DNA from: Cercis canadensis
Lineage: Eukaryota; Streptophyta; Magnoliopsida; Fabales; Fabaceae
Length of the DNA stretch: 64,000 bases
Assembly (NCBI GenBank): GCA_003255065.1
Contig: QAOA01005326.1
Location: 80,887 to 144,886 of the forward strand
Reading direction: 5' to 3'
In this document: piece after piece, positions 11,247-23,730 of the stretch
Layout: every line of letters starts with the position of its first letter
Position numbering within the stretch: position 1 is the first letter of the stretch
Translations under genes and position numbers: made by a program
Notes under the pieces: model-generated
The model's database searches: none
What the model was told of the DNA's origin: nothing
The model's input: only the letters and a program-made list of their open reading frames with translations

Positions 11247-12012
11247 GCATGCAAGAGATGAAGATGATAAACTAGGAACGTGATTTGAATTCTTGCAGCT
11301 TTCATGTATCTTCAGTTGGTGTCATATGGTGCAAAATGTTTGTGTTCCCTATCTGGTTCATTTAATTGGATCATTTACTTGTACCGTTCATGTCTATTCT
11401 TGAAAGATTGGTTGATTAGTTTATTTCTCTTTAATTGTTTCCAATTTATCATCTAATTCTTAGATTTTTCAATTTCTTGTTGGATATATTATCTAATAAA
11501 TTATATTTCCTTATGATAATTAGTTGATATTAGATAGATTTTTCATGATTAACTTATGTAAAATGATAAAAAAAAATTAATTAAAGTAGAAATATTGATT
11601 GTAATTAATTAGGGTAAAATCTATGAAACTCCCTTCAACTTTAATTACAAACAATGCTAAACAAAGTTGACTGTTCAAGAATATTGATATTTTAGTTTAG
11701 CATTGTTAAAAACAAAATTGTAAAATTTTAAGTTATTGTGTAAATGTTTTATTTTTCTTATCACTAATGTACCAAATAATAACTCAAAAATAAATTAATG
11801 AGAGGGTGCTTTTTTTGTTTTTGTTTTATATTTTTGGTTACGACTTTAAATTCAAATATAGAACCCATATATTTTTTAATTTGAGAGGGCGTTTAATAAA
11901 CAAATATCTTAAGAAGCTTATCATAAAAACATCTACAATTGTTATTCTTCTCATGCTATAGTAAATAAAATGTTGGCAAATTCTAAATTTTCATGGGAAT
12001 CAAATTTCAATA
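11247..12012. other. 3' region of the peptide gene and AT-rich spacer
   Basis: No further frame is supported. The minus-strand open frame over 11057-11305 is the shadow of the peptide gene. Confidence 0.5.
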
Positions 12013-12021
12013 TTGTAAGAA

Positions 12022-12389
12022 GAGTAAAACCCTTTTTTAGTCCTTAGAAAATGTAGCTACTAACAAATTTGTCCTCCAAAAATTTTCAGTAACAAATTGG
12101 TCATTGAATTATTATTCTGTCTGACAAATTAGTCCTCTGGTATTTTAATGAGAAAAATTCTGGATCCTGACAGACTATTTTCCTAAATTTTTTTCACTGA
12201 TCTTACCTAGCTATGTTTAAGCCCTCATTTTCTCATTCAAGTCCTCATTTTCTTTTCACTGATCTTGTCTATCGGAGGACTAATTTGTCAACGAAATAAT
12301 AATTCAATGACCAATTTGTCACTGAAAATTTTTGGAGGACGAATTTGTCAGTGACTGCATTTTTCAAGGACTAAAAAAGGGTTTTACTC
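12022..12389. mobile_element. Foldback MITE, Mutator-like
   Basis: The terminal inverted repeats GAGTAAAACCCTTTTTTAG match perfectly for over 20 bp, and the inverted pairing continues inward. The 9-bp direct repeats TTGTAAGAA at 12013-12021 and 12390-12398 are a perfect target-site duplication. Same family as 4362-4618. Confidence 0.9.
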
Positions 12390-12877
12390 TTGTAAGAAAT
12401 TAATGCATATTATAATGAATGCCATTCGACATCACAAAAAAACCTGCATGTTCAACACAAGGTCTCAGAAAACGTACCTGACATTTGATGTATTGGGAGT
12501 GTTCTGAACNCTTTAATGAGAAAAATTCTGGATCTTGACAGACCCTTTTCCTAAATTTTTTTCATTGATCTTGCCTAGCTATGTTTAAGCCATCATTTTC
12601 TCATTCAAGTCCTCTTTTTCTTTTCACTGATCTTGTCTACCGGAGGACTAATTTGTCAACGAAATAATAATTCAATGACCAATTTGTCACTGAAAATTTT
12701 TGGAGGACGAATTTGTCAGTGACTGCATTTTTCAAGGACTAAAAAAGGGTTTTACTCTTGTAAGAAATTAATGCATATTATAATGAATGCCATTCGACAT
12801 CACAAAAAAACCTGCATGTTCAACACAAGGTCTCAGAAAACGTACCTGACATTTGATGTATTGGGAGTGTTCTGAAC
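12144..12877. repeat. Near-identical direct copies around N 12510
   Basis: 12144-12509 recurs as 12512-12877. It includes the right half of the MITE and the sequence before the GDSL gene. Probable unmerged contig overlap. Confidence 0.9.
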
Positions 12878-13022
12878 GAATTTTAAGGAAATAATAATAA
12901 AGATAAACGGCCAAATTAATAAACTTGGCGTTGGAATATGCTTTGACAACTTAATAACGTTTTGCAAGAAGACTATAAATTTTGGATCCCATTGTGTGAA
13001 TGGCTTCATTCTGCAGGGAGAA

Positions 13023-15981
13023 ATGGTAGGACCAATGAGGCCACAGTTTGTGCTATTTGGTTCTTCCATTGTTCAGCTTAGTTTCCGTTATGAAGGTTGG
13101 GGGGCTATCCTTGCTGACTTGTATGCTCGTAAGGTACATTCTATTATCATAGCGTATTATGTAAGATATTCTGATATCTCGTGTATGTATATTTAAAATA
13201 TAAGCATTAAATACCCGAGAATCCATAATCTAGTTTTAATTATCTTATGCTTATTTTCTATGACTTACACAATTGTTATATCAAATATGGGAATGATAGC
13301 CAACTCAAGTTGGCTCAATTGGTTAAAGGGGTCTGATTTAAAGCTCAGCACCTTCCAAGTGCTGAGTTTGAACCTCTCTCTGACTAAAAATCATACTTGG
13401 TGGATAACCCTCATCAGGGAAATCTCCCCTGGCACCCATAGACTAGTTGAGTAGCCTCATCTATAGGCCAAAAAAGTGCTTTGGAGGTAATCCTCTGGGT
13501 GAGCCTCTGTCTGCCCTCGCTTGGGATCCTAGGCATGCCACTAGCATCCTGCCAAATAGCATTGAAATAACCTATTCTTACTATTATTTTGCTAACCAAA
13601 AAATAAAATAAAATGAGAATGATAGATTCTTGATAATTGATACTTGCTTGTGCAATGCTAAAGTGTGTTACATAAAGGAGAGGGCTATGTATAGAGAAAT
13701 ATTTTCCTATAATTATTACCATTTTCTTTTGTTTGGGTCATTTATATTTCATTCTCTCTATTTGGTAATGATAAAATAACTAAACCTCATGTGTATCCTT
13801 ATTTGTTGTCATTTAACAAGCATAAGAAGCCAATATTATTATTACATGAGAAGTTTGTGAATAAGTGGTACCCTATCCTGTTGGATTCTCCTTCAATCCT
13901 TTTCCTTCCAGAACAATTCACATATGAGAGTAATATCTCATTGTTTGAAGGAGACTGATTTTAGAACACAATGCACAGAATATGCTTAGTTATATACTTG
14001 ATCTATCTGCCAAACAAAACAATGAAATTAGATTTGTATATGCCTTTTAATTATAAGGAATCAAGATCAATGAATTTAATTTATCACACCCTCAAGACAT
14101 GATACAGGCTGACATAATTTTGCGAGGATACGCTGCTTGGAATTCAAGGAGGGCTCTGCAGGTTCTGGATCAAGTCTTTCCCAAGGTATTTGAGAATCTG
14201 AATATTGAATGCCTCTGTAAATTCAATTTTTTTCCCCTTTCTTCAAGAAAATATGGTTCTTGAACTTGAATAAGCTTGAATTTTTCACATGAGGGCTTGA
14301 ACTTGTCTCAGAAATGAGGGCTATCTTAAACTTTTAGTCACAATTTGCATCATCTGCTTAAATATTTTGAGATTTAGATCCAGTCATGTTAGGATAATAT
14401 AACGTTGTCATGTTAATTAGTTTAATTAAATTGTTCATTCTCATTAAACATAGATCAACATTGATGACGTGGACTTTCTCCATTGTTGATCTATGTTTAA
14501 TGAGAATGAACAGTTCATATTAGACTAAAATGACAGTGTTATATTACCCCTAACATGACTGAATCCAAATCCAATATTTTAATTCTAGCTTAGACATATA
14601 TAGGCTTCACCCTTTAATTTGAACTTTTATCTTCTTTTAACTCAGGATGCCCTTGTGCAACCATCATTGGTGATTGTCTACTTTGGTGGTAATGATTCTA
14701 TGCAGTCACACCCATCTGGCCTAGGTCCTCATGTACCTCTCCCAGAATACATTGAAAATATGAGGAAGATTGCTATCCACCTCAAGGTAATCTTTCACAC
14801 CAGTGAGTATCACTCTACTGTCTTATCCAACTTCTTATCATATATGATAAAAAACCATACATTCCACTATCTTTCTCTTTTTGTTTCTGTTTTCGTTAGC
14901 CAAGTCTTCTTATACAAGCTTGGTAACATTATTTTTTTGGCTACAGATATAGAGAGTTAGAAAACCAGTTCAGAATCATATAATAAACAAGTGCAGTAAA
15001 ACATACATCATGCACAGATAAATTAGATTCTCTTTACCTCTCATATATACTCACTGCTGTTAAATTTTGACACAAATCCTGCTTGTTGCCAGAGCCTTTC
15101 GGAGAAGACTCGCGTTATGTTCCTTACTACTCCTCCCTTCAACGAAGCAAAAGTCCGCGAGACATTCGGTGATTTGCTATTTGCTAACTATTATTTATCA
15201 TTTCCTATTTCTTTTGAGTTAACATTTCAAATTTTACTTCTAATGATCTCCATTTTCCTCAAAACAAAACAAAAATGAACTAAAGCCCTTGATCCATCAG
15301 GGATGGTAGGACGATCAAATGAATATTGTCGAAAATATTCGGAAGCATGTTTGGAGCTGTGCCGGGAAATGAATGTCAAGGCCATTGATCTTTGGACTGC
15401 ACTCCAGAAAAGGGATGACTGGTTGGATGTTTGCTTTGTGTAAGTATACCGTTATGAGTATTTAGTCATGTTTACACATGTTTTGTGGGACAATATTTCA
15501 TAAACTATACTATTCAGTAGAATTTAAGTTTGACATAAAAAAGTTTAAGCGGGGTTAGTTGAACTTAAATTCTGCCACATAGTACAACAATAATGTGAAA
15601 AAAATTGGCTATCTCTATGTTTGAAGTGAAAGGCCTAAGATAATAGCCAACTCCCAATACCATAGTAATGATATATATACACATGTTTTGTGACATGTCA
15701 TATATCCCTGAAGGAAATTCCAAATCTAACTCGGTTTATGTTTGGTTGGGTTTTGATAATTGTCCAGGGATGGAGTTCATTTGTCATACGAAGGGAGCAA
15801 GATAGTGGTTAAGGAAATTTTGAAGGTACTGAGAGAAGCAAAGTGGGAACCTAGTTTGCACTGGAAGGCAATGGCAGCTGAATTTGGAGAAGATTCACCA
15901 TATGATTCTGTCTGTTCGGATGGCAAGACCACTATAAACGTCTCTGGATGGAGCTTCCTTCCAAGCATGGAACAAGATTAG
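13023..15981 (+). CDS. CPRD49: GDSL esterase/lipase, CPRD49 type (copy A), 6 exons
   Basis: Exons 13023-13133, 14108-14185, 14646-14786, 15093-15168, 15301-15439 and 15768-15981 join in frame with GT-AG introns to give 252 aa, the usual length of the CPRD49/isoamyl-acetate-hydrolysing esterase group of SGNH hydrolases. These enzymes hydrolyse ester bonds; the plant substrate is not known from sequence. Block I is FGSSIVQ, with the nucleophile at Ser15 (GDS is replaced by GSS, as usual in this group). The oxyanion Gly lies in LRGYAAWNSR (Gly44). Block III is GGND (78-80). The catalytic DxxH is D183-G-V-H186. No signal peptide is seen, so it is probably cytosolic. A SINE sits in intron 1 and a foldback hairpin in intron 2. 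Its neighbour at 16510-20918 is a tail-to-tail paralogue with identical exon order. The frame is intact. Confidence 0.93.
13300..13616 (+). mobile_element. tRNA-derived SINE in intron 1 of GDSL copy A
   Basis: A-box-like TTGGCTCAATTGGTTAAAGG and B-box-like GAGTTTGAACCTC occur at the 5' end, and an A-rich tail (aaaaaataaaataaaatga) at the 3' end. The 9-bp direct repeats GAATGATAG at 13291-13299 and 13617-13625 mark the target site. It is sense to the gene. Confidence 0.8.
14355..14590. mobile_element. Foldback MITE with near-perfect hairpin, intron 2
   Basis: The core arms 14432-14463 and 14481-14512 are reverse complements at 31 of 32 positions with a 17-nt loop. The pairing continues outward more loosely to 'tccagtcatgttagg' and 'cctaacatgactgaa'. 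A small foldback element is the likeliest origin. In the intron transcript it would form a long hairpin. Confidence 0.65.
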
Positions 15982-16509
15982 ACTTACTTTCATAGAGGGT
16001 GTAATAATCCTTTAGTAATGGTGGTTGATTAGAACTTTCATGAAGTGATAAGAGGAAAAGGTACACGGAATTTTGAATTAACTAGGAGAAAAAGGAAGAG
16101 ATTACCCATTTGATTATCCCTTTTATTTTGTTGGACTAATTATATATATAATCTTGGTTGAAGACACATATTATCATTAGATGCACAACCTAGCTCCTTT
16201 GCTCAATAAAAGCACAAATATATAACCAAAGCACCAAAAAGAACTACTAATTAAAACTTTGCTGTCATGTCATCATTCCCTCAGGATTCAACATGGGAAA
16301 ATGATACAAGCTTACCATTTTTCTTACACCTTTACACCTGCTGCGGGGTGTACAATCCATATTTGATAAAAAGAAATTCCAAGTGGGTGTAGAGTGTCTA
16401 TTCAATTTTGCTTGCACTTGGTGAGGTGTGAGAATGATGTAAAACAATGGTGTGCAAATAACACAACTCTTCAACAAATTACAGCCGCATATATGGTACA
16501 AAAATAAAT
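15982..16509. other. Shared 3' intergenic region of the tail-to-tail GDSL pair
   Basis: 528 bp between the two stop codons; AT-rich, no gene. It must hold both polyadenylation regions (AATAAA at 16206-16211 on the plus strand). Confidence 0.6.
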
Positions 16510-19500
16510 CTAATCCCATTGCATATGTCTCTCAAAGATCCAGTTAGAAAGGTTTATAGTGGTCTTTCCATCTGGGCCAAGTGTATCATATGGTGAATCT
16601 TCTGCAAATTCAGCTGGCATTGACTTCCAGTGCAAGCTAGGTTCCCATTCTGCTTCTCTGAGGACCTTCATTATTTCCTTCACCACTATCTTGCTTCCCT
16701 CTGATGACAGATGAATTCCATCCCTGGAGAATCATCAAACACCACACATGCATAGGAAGGCAATGTAGATTTTAGCTTCTTTACAACAAAATTTTGTGGT
16801 ATAATATTCCACAAATGGTATTGAGTGGTATAATTTTAGTTTGCCTAATCTCAGTTAAACTTAGATTTTGCCACATAATATAATTTGTGGAATATCTGAG
16901 AAAGTTCTATATAACCTTACGTGTGAGAGCATACTTACGTGAAGCAAACGTCCATCCAATCATCTCTTTTCTGGAGTGCTGTCCAGAGATCAATGCCCTT
17001 GATATTCATCTTTCGGCACAGCTCCAAACATGCTTCTGAATATATTCGACACGATTCATTTGTTCTTTGTAACTGCCCCGCCAATTTATCACTGGTTTCC
17101 GTCCAACATTTGCTCATCAGAGTTTAATTTGAAATGTAAATTCCAATGAAACAGGTAATGTGAATGTTATACATATTAGGAAAGAATTTTCGGTCATTCT
17201 ATGCACATAAGATATGCTATTATGATACTCTATGAACTTTTAACTACACCTTTATTCAAGCTTAAGCTCAAGTCTTGAGAACAGTATTTATATGTTTTTG
17301 TTTGAGGTAAAGTGTTAGGTATTAGGTAGTGATGTTCATCTCTTGGGTTTGGTCGGTTTTCAAGGAAAACATCACCCAACCGACGGTCATTGGGTTGAGA
17401 AAATGCCCACCCGCCACCGACCAACTAAAAAAAGGAAACTGAGACTTTCGATTTTGTGTGATTCGGTTACAAGCAGTCGGATTGAGCAGGTAGAATAATC
17501 AGCTAAAAGAAGTGCACAAATCCAAAAGAAAATATACAGATCCAGAGATTAATCTAGAACCATAAACATCAAAACAGTGTAAAATAAAACAAATATGTTT
17601 ATACAAGATTCAACACTCATACAAATAAAAGAAACAATCAAAGGTAGAAACAAAAAAACATGCTCTTCAACTCATCTGATGTTGATTCCTTTGTAGTTGG
17701 TCCATCCTCAAAAGATCCCGGGATCTATTACTTCCAATAGTGGCCACAAATTGAAAGCAGATAACAGAGAAGAAAAATGTCATCTTTGACTATCATGACT
17801 GTTGAGAAATAAAGAGAATGGTGGATCAATGGATGGGGAAGAAGAGAAGTTAGCAAGTGGAGACTTGCTTAAGATGGGAAAGAGAAATGTGAAATGGAAA
17901 TTTGAGAGAGAGGGAAAGCCTCATGGGAGAATGAGAACAATGAAAAATGAGAGAGAAGAAGTGAAAAATTCGAGGAAGAACATTAAAAGACAAGAGAGAA
18001 GAAGTGGAAATGTATGGAAAGATGAGAGAAAAGAAGTAGAAAAGTAAAAAAAAAAAAAATTAAAGGAGTAAGTGGGGAAGAGAGATAAAATTAAAAAGAA
18101 AATATGAGAATTTGGAATTATGTAGGCTTAGAATTACGTACAATGTAGAGAAGTCAAAATTGTATGCATAATTATTGTTCAGTCGGGTTCGGTTTTTATC
18201 TGTTTTTTTGAGCTAAATCTGAACCGACCAGCTTAAACCGGTTCATTCAATGTCAGCCGTCCTATCTCGGTCCTGTGCCATCCAAAACCGTATGATTTAC
18301 TTGTATTTGGTCAATTTTCGTGTGGGTTTTGACGGGTCTATAGGGTTATGAACACCCCTAGTATTAGGAAAGGTGTTGTCAATGGTAGTTGTAGATAGAG
18401 GCCCAATTGTCTTAATTACCAAAATGCTCCAATGCCTTTATATATATAGTACTTTCTAATAGGTATGATAACTTTTTAGACTCTTCTCATTTATTATTCT
18501 ACCTACTCGAAATCGACTTAAATTGACATTAAAACTCTGGGTATTCTCAACCCGGCCCCTAGTTCACTTATGTTCATTGTGTAGACCAAACTTTGAGTTC
18601 GATCAAACCTGAATCCAATCACCCGACCTAATCTTCCAATCTCAACACAGACATCTTCAATAGTACTCACTAAGTTAAGGGAATATGTGCAATTATTTAA
18701 TCAAAATCTCACCATAAGTAGAAAAATAGGCATCAGAATTTCTCTAGTAACAGAAATTATAAGAAGCAAACAGCAAATCAAGAACCTGAGTGTTTCAAGG
18801 ATTTGTGCTTCATTGATGGGAGGAGCACTGAGAAATATTATACGAGTCTTCTCTGAAAGGCTCTGGCAAACATCAAAATTTGTATCAAACTTTGCAGCAA
18901 TAGGCAATTTATGTAAGAGGTAAAGATACTCCAGTTTTATGCAAAGCAGTGCTCAAAGTCTACTTGTAAGGCACACTGCATAGTGTTAATTTGCTTAATT
19001 TTCCGCGTAAATCTTATGAAATAACAGAAAAATTAGTGGCAAGTGATACTCTAGAGTCTAGAGTGAAAGATTACCTTGAGATGGATAGCAATTTTCCTCA
19101 TATTTTCAACATATTCTTGGAGAGGTACATGTTGACCAAGGCCAGATGGATGTGGAAGAATAGAATCATTACCTCCAAAGTAGACAATTACCAGAGATGG
19201 TTGCACAAGGGAGTCCTGTGTTACATGAGATAACAGGAAAAAAAAAAAGGTGATTTTATATGTCTCAGCAAGAATTAGTGATTACAATGTGCAAAAAAGA
19301 ATCTAAACAATCAAAATATTGATGAACATGTCAGGAATTGTGACAGAGTTCACAATAGTACATTTAATCTTGCCAGTTATAGGTCTCAGCAAGGATTAGT
19401 GACTACTATATATGTGCAAGAAAGAATCTACACAATCAAATATTGATGAACATGTCAAGAATTGTTACAAAAGGTTCAGAATAGTACATTTAATCTTTGC

Positions 19501-20918
19501 CAGTAATCAAAATGATGTTTTTAGCATGTCCATGCTCACTTCTAAGACAAGTTCAGGTTAGCTTGCTCACAATTCTTCAAGCCAATTTGTATGAGAAGAA
19601 AGAACAAAAAAAATCCAAGCTAAGAGAGAGGGATAAAATGAATGTACATATGCTCAATTAACCTACCTTGGGAAAAACTTTATCCAGAACCTGTAAAGCA
19701 CGCCTTGAATTCCAACCAGAGTAACCTCGCAAAATTATGTCTGCCTATGTCATGTCAAAGTATGACAAATTAGTATCGTGTCATTACTTAAAAAAAAATA
19801 TAAAACATCTGAACTCATTGTATTGTTTAGCTGATTAGTGCATGTTTGAAGTAGCGGTCTATTTTCACATAAGCAACTCATAGCACTAATAGCTGGCTGT
19901 CCTGTGTGATTTTTGACGCTATTATGCTTTACATTGTGATTTTAGATCAATCTCTTTCAAACAATGAAATATTACACTATCTTTCAAACCCTATTTCTGG
20001 AATAAAAGCATTGATAGAGAATAAAGCAGGACCACCACTTCCTAGAAAATTCCACCATCATATACCTCAATTATTGAGGCCTGATTAGTTGTAAGATGAT
20101 GACATTTTTTTCTTTCCAAANGGCTGTCCTGTGTGATTTTTTACGCTATTATGCTTTACATTGTGATTTTAGATCAATCTCTTTCAAACAATGAAATATT
20201 ACACTATCATTCAAACCCTATTTCTGGAATAAAAGCATTGATAGAGAATAAAGCAGGACCACCACTTCCTAGAAAATTCCACCATCATATACCTCAATTA
20301 TTGAGGCCTGATTAGTTGTAAGATGATGACATTTTTTTCTTTCCAAAGGATAATTCATTAATATTTCTCAGCCTTATTCATTGAGATATTGAAATTCAGC
20401 ACCTTTGAAAGATTTAAACCTCCTAATCCAAACCCCTCACTGCTATATGTAAATCATAATACATAAAATCAAAGAACTAGAATAAACTATATACCCCAAT
20501 TCAATCATCGACAAATCATAAAAAGAAACGTTTATATGAAGCATAACTATGGAAAATCATGAGAGACTGTACTCCATTATTGGCCATGTCAAATGTGTAA
20601 TCAAAAGAAAGCAATTTCCCACTTGGAGTCAAGTGTTCAAAACTTCAATCATTGATAAATTGAAAGAAGAAATTAATGAAACTCAATAACATAGAACCAG
20701 TCTTCCTCAGATTTTATACATCATAGAATCAAAGAACTAGAATAAATGATCCTCTTTCCACTACACCAATTAACCGTAATGGAATATAAGAAGAAGAAAT
20801 GAAGTACCTTACGAGCATACAAGTCAGCAAGAATAGCACCCCAACCTCCATCTTCATAACTCAACTGAACAATGGAAGAACCAAATAGCACAAACTGAGG
20901 TCTCATTGGTCCAACCAT
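16510..20918 (-). CDS. CPRD49: GDSL esterase/lipase, CPRD49 type (copy B), 6 exons
   Basis: Minus-strand exons 20808-20918, 19667-19744, 19075-19215, 18786-18862, 16939-17091 and 16510-16723 give 257 aa. It is closely similar to copy A in every exon: MVGPMRPQFVLFGSSIVQL at the start (nucleophile Ser15), LRGYSGWNSR, FGGND, and the catalytic D188-G-I-H191. Exon 5 is 14 bp longer than in A and encodes SDKLAGQLQRTNES where A has a shorter FGMVGRSNE; both versions exist in the family. No signal peptide is seen. Intron 5 carries a 1.03-kb hAT element, intron 2 a 122-bp tandem repeat, and intron 1 an N-flanked duplication. The frame is intact and splice sites are canonical. Orientation tail to tail with A points to an inverted local duplication. 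Confidence 0.92.
17327..18360. mobile_element. Non-autonomous hAT element in intron 5 of GDSL copy B
   Basis: The ends TAGTGATGTTCAT and (reverse complement) TAGGGGTGTTCAT agree at 11 of 13 positions. They are flanked by a perfect 8-bp duplication, GTATTAGG at 17319-17326 and 18361-18368, the hallmark of hAT insertion. Subterminal regions are rich in GGTTCGG/CCGAACC-like motifs. The 1034-bp element has no transposase; an 81-codon Lys/Arg/Glu-rich frame at 17802-18047 is purine-rich low-complexity sequence. A smaller relative is at 54937-55338. Confidence 0.92.
19259..19505. repeat. 122-bp tandem direct repeat in intron 2 of GDSL copy B
   Basis: The segment from 'atgtctcagcaagaattagtga' to 'cttgccagttat' is repeated once immediately downstream with several differences. 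No N separates the copies, so this is real tandem duplication. Confidence 0.7.
19895..20347. repeat. Near-identical direct copies around N 20121
   Basis: 19895-20120 and 20122-20347 differ at about two positions. Lies in intron 1 of GDSL copy B; probable unmerged overlap. Confidence 0.9.
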
Positions 20919-21434
20919 ATTCTCTCCGTTACTCTTTTCCTCTCTGCAATCTGCAAACGCATGTAAAATAGAGGTGGCTCCACCACGCTGGGCTCAAAAA
21001 TTAATAAAACTGGATTGTTTGTTTATTACAATTTTTACAGGCAATCTTGTCTTCAGTGCCCACAAACGCAACTCATTTATCGATTGTTTTGTCGCATAGC
21101 ATATTCGAACGTCAAGTTTATTTGGCAGTTTATGTGTGCGGCTGTGAGCTGAGATGTCCTTTTCAGGTGCGTGACTATTACTTTAATTTCCTAAATTACC
21201 CTATGATCACGGGACAATATGTTTAAAAAGTTAATAATAATTGTAATTCACCTAATTTTTTTTTAATGACCCATATAGAATTATTTAGAGTGATGTAGCA
21301 ATAATTTACTCAACTTTTTATATATTGGTCAAGAAAACTAAATTTAAAAATTTAATAATAATTGTAATCTACTAAGAATTTTTTTAGTGACGTACTTAAT
21401 TTTTATTTTTATTTTTGTGACTAAATAATAATTT
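20919..21434. other. Upstream region of GDSL copy B
   Basis: 516 bp between the start codon of copy B and a MITE. It should contain the promoter, but no clear TATA box stands out in the first 150 bp. Confidence 0.4.
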
Positions 21435-22238
21435 GGCTTAATTATAATTTTAGTCTCTCTATTTTAACAAAGTGAATAATTTGGTCACTATTCTTTAAAA
21501 ATGAACAATTAAACCCTATCTATTTTGACGAAAGTTGCAATTCTAGTCTTTCTGTCTTTCCAATGTTAAAAAATAACACAAAAATGTTGATGTGATAATA
21601 AAAAATTATTATTTTAATTTGATTTAGCTCAAAATACCAAAACTAAACTTAAAAAAAACTCTCATTTTTTCAATTCACAAGTTCAGATCAAGGCTTAAAG
21701 ACCTAGAAATCAAAATTCTACCGTTCAAAGTCAAGATCTACGTCTTAGAACCATCTCACAAAATGTCAGCTTAATCTAACGATGAATGATTATGGATCGT
21801 TTGTTTGATGAAAACTACTAGAAAAATACTAAAACAGACTTTGATTCTATATTTTGGAAATCTTCATCAAAGCAACGATCCGAAATCATTCACCATTAGA
21901 TCAAGTTGAAATTTTGTGAAGAGATTCCAAAGACGTAGATCTTGACATTGAACAGTGAAATTTTGATTTTGAGACCTTTCAGCCTTGATCTCGACCTGCG
22001 ATTATGAAAAATAAGTTATTTTTTTCTAATGTTCGTTTTGGTATTTTAAGCTGAATCAAATTAAAATAATAATTTCTTATTACCACGTCAACATTTCAGT
22101 TTATTTTTTAACGTTTGAGATAAGGGAGCTCCAAATTGCAACTTTTGTCAAAATAAAGGGATTAAATCATTTATTTTTAAAGAATGAGACCAAATCGTTC
22201 ATTTTTTTAAAATAGAAGATCAAAATTACAATTAAGCC
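21435..22238. mobile_element. Long-TIR MITE, Mutator-like, 804 bp
   Basis: The two ends are inverted copies beginning GGCTTAATTATAATTTT and (reverse complement) GGCTTAATTGTAATTTT, and the pairing extends for more than 200 bp on each side. A perfect 9-bp duplication, TAATAATTT, is at 21426-21434 and 22239-22247. No protein is encoded. Confidence 0.92.
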
Positions 22239-22247
22239 TAATAATTT

Positions 22248-23730
22248 ATTTTAATTTTTTATATAGTGTTTAACTCCACGTTAGCTAAAGGATAAAAAAA
22301 ATAATGGGGAGACAGTTAGCAAAACTTTGATTGTACCTATCATCTATATACTAATGTGGCATACAATGACATTAAATAATATATAAATAACGTTACTTTT
22401 TTCCTACACAAAGCAATTATTCAATCTAAATTTAATAAATATTTTGGGGTGGCCCTGACTCTATGACACAGACACTGGCAGTGCAACGAACCAAGTACCA
22501 ATATAATTGACATGGACTTTTTTTTTTTTTTTAAGAAAAAGAAATTATTGTTTGATCTTAAAATTAAAAAAAAACGAATTTATTTAAGAAATTTTAATTT
22601 AATTTCTCATATCATGGAACTCTATTCTACCTTATTTATATGGGTAGGATAAAAAAAGTTATTAAAAATTTAGAGTAAAATAAATTTTTAATTTTGATAT
22701 TATCATAAAAATTTTAAAAAATTAAGTCATTTATATTAATTTATTAATAAAATTTGAATTTAATAAAAATAAAATAATAATTTTTTTGTAAAATATTTTG
22801 GGTGGCCCTGACTCTATGACATTGGCAGAGATCTAGATCTTGTCTCTTAATATACATTGTCATCAGCTTAGATGGTGACACATTATTTATTCCTATTTGA
22901 TTTTTTTTTTTTTTTCTGTCATTTTCCTGTTTCTCTCCACCACGGTCGTCGATAGCAGCACCTCGTTCCATCTAGCTAGCCATGCCGTGAGGAAGAGAAA
23001 TGGGGGTTGAAGCCTTATCGCCGAGAGGAACCAAGATTGCCGGTTAGAACCCAACTAGTATACTATCAGACTCGTGCAACTTTTATAACTTTCACTCCCA
23101 AACCCCATTCTCTCTCCCTCTATAACTGAGAATTTTTATCAGAGAGGAGAAAATAGAAATTGTAAGATGCGATTTTGGAATACAACAGAATTGCACTAAT
23201 AGGTATTATTGGCAAGAATTGCTTTGCCATTGCCAGATTGGAGACTCGTTGTTTAGCTTGAGACCATTGTCACCGATTTTCAGAGGATTGATAAGCTTCA
23301 TGATAAGCTTTTCATTGGTCTCTCCGGTGGCGCTCATGACTGCTGCCGGACTTGGGAGAAAGAGGAAAAGAGAGGAAACAGGGAAAAAAAAATTTCAGAT
23401 GAAGAGTGGACGAAGGTGATGAAGACAACTGTGGCGGATAGAAAGAGGAAGAAGAGGGAGAAAAAAGAAATTTGTGATAGGAATGGTGATGTGTCATCAT
23501 GTAGACCATTGAGGTATTTTTAAAGAGGATAAACGGTCAAGATTTAATAAATATGATAATAATAAGATGTTAAGATGTAACATGAATGGATCCTAATCCC
23601 ATTATTAGCAGTGCTACCAACCAAGTAACAACATAATTGACATGACACTTTTTTTTAAAAAAAAAAATTAGTTTAATTTGAAAAATTAAAAAAAATATTT
23701 TATTTAAGAAATTTTAATTTAATTTATCTC
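22248..23730. repeat. Region of locally repeated blocks, no gene
   Basis: The block 'ggtggccctgactctatgaca' occurs at about 22446 and 22800. The block 'accaagtaNcaaNataattgacatg' with the following A/T-rich run occurs at about 22490-22620 and 23615-23730. The GC-richer part 22915-23500 has no supported frame. Confidence 0.5.

Noticed and set aside
17802..18047. 81-codon Lys/Arg/Glu-rich frame
   Set aside because: Purine-rich simple sequence inside a non-autonomous hAT element; no transposase motif.
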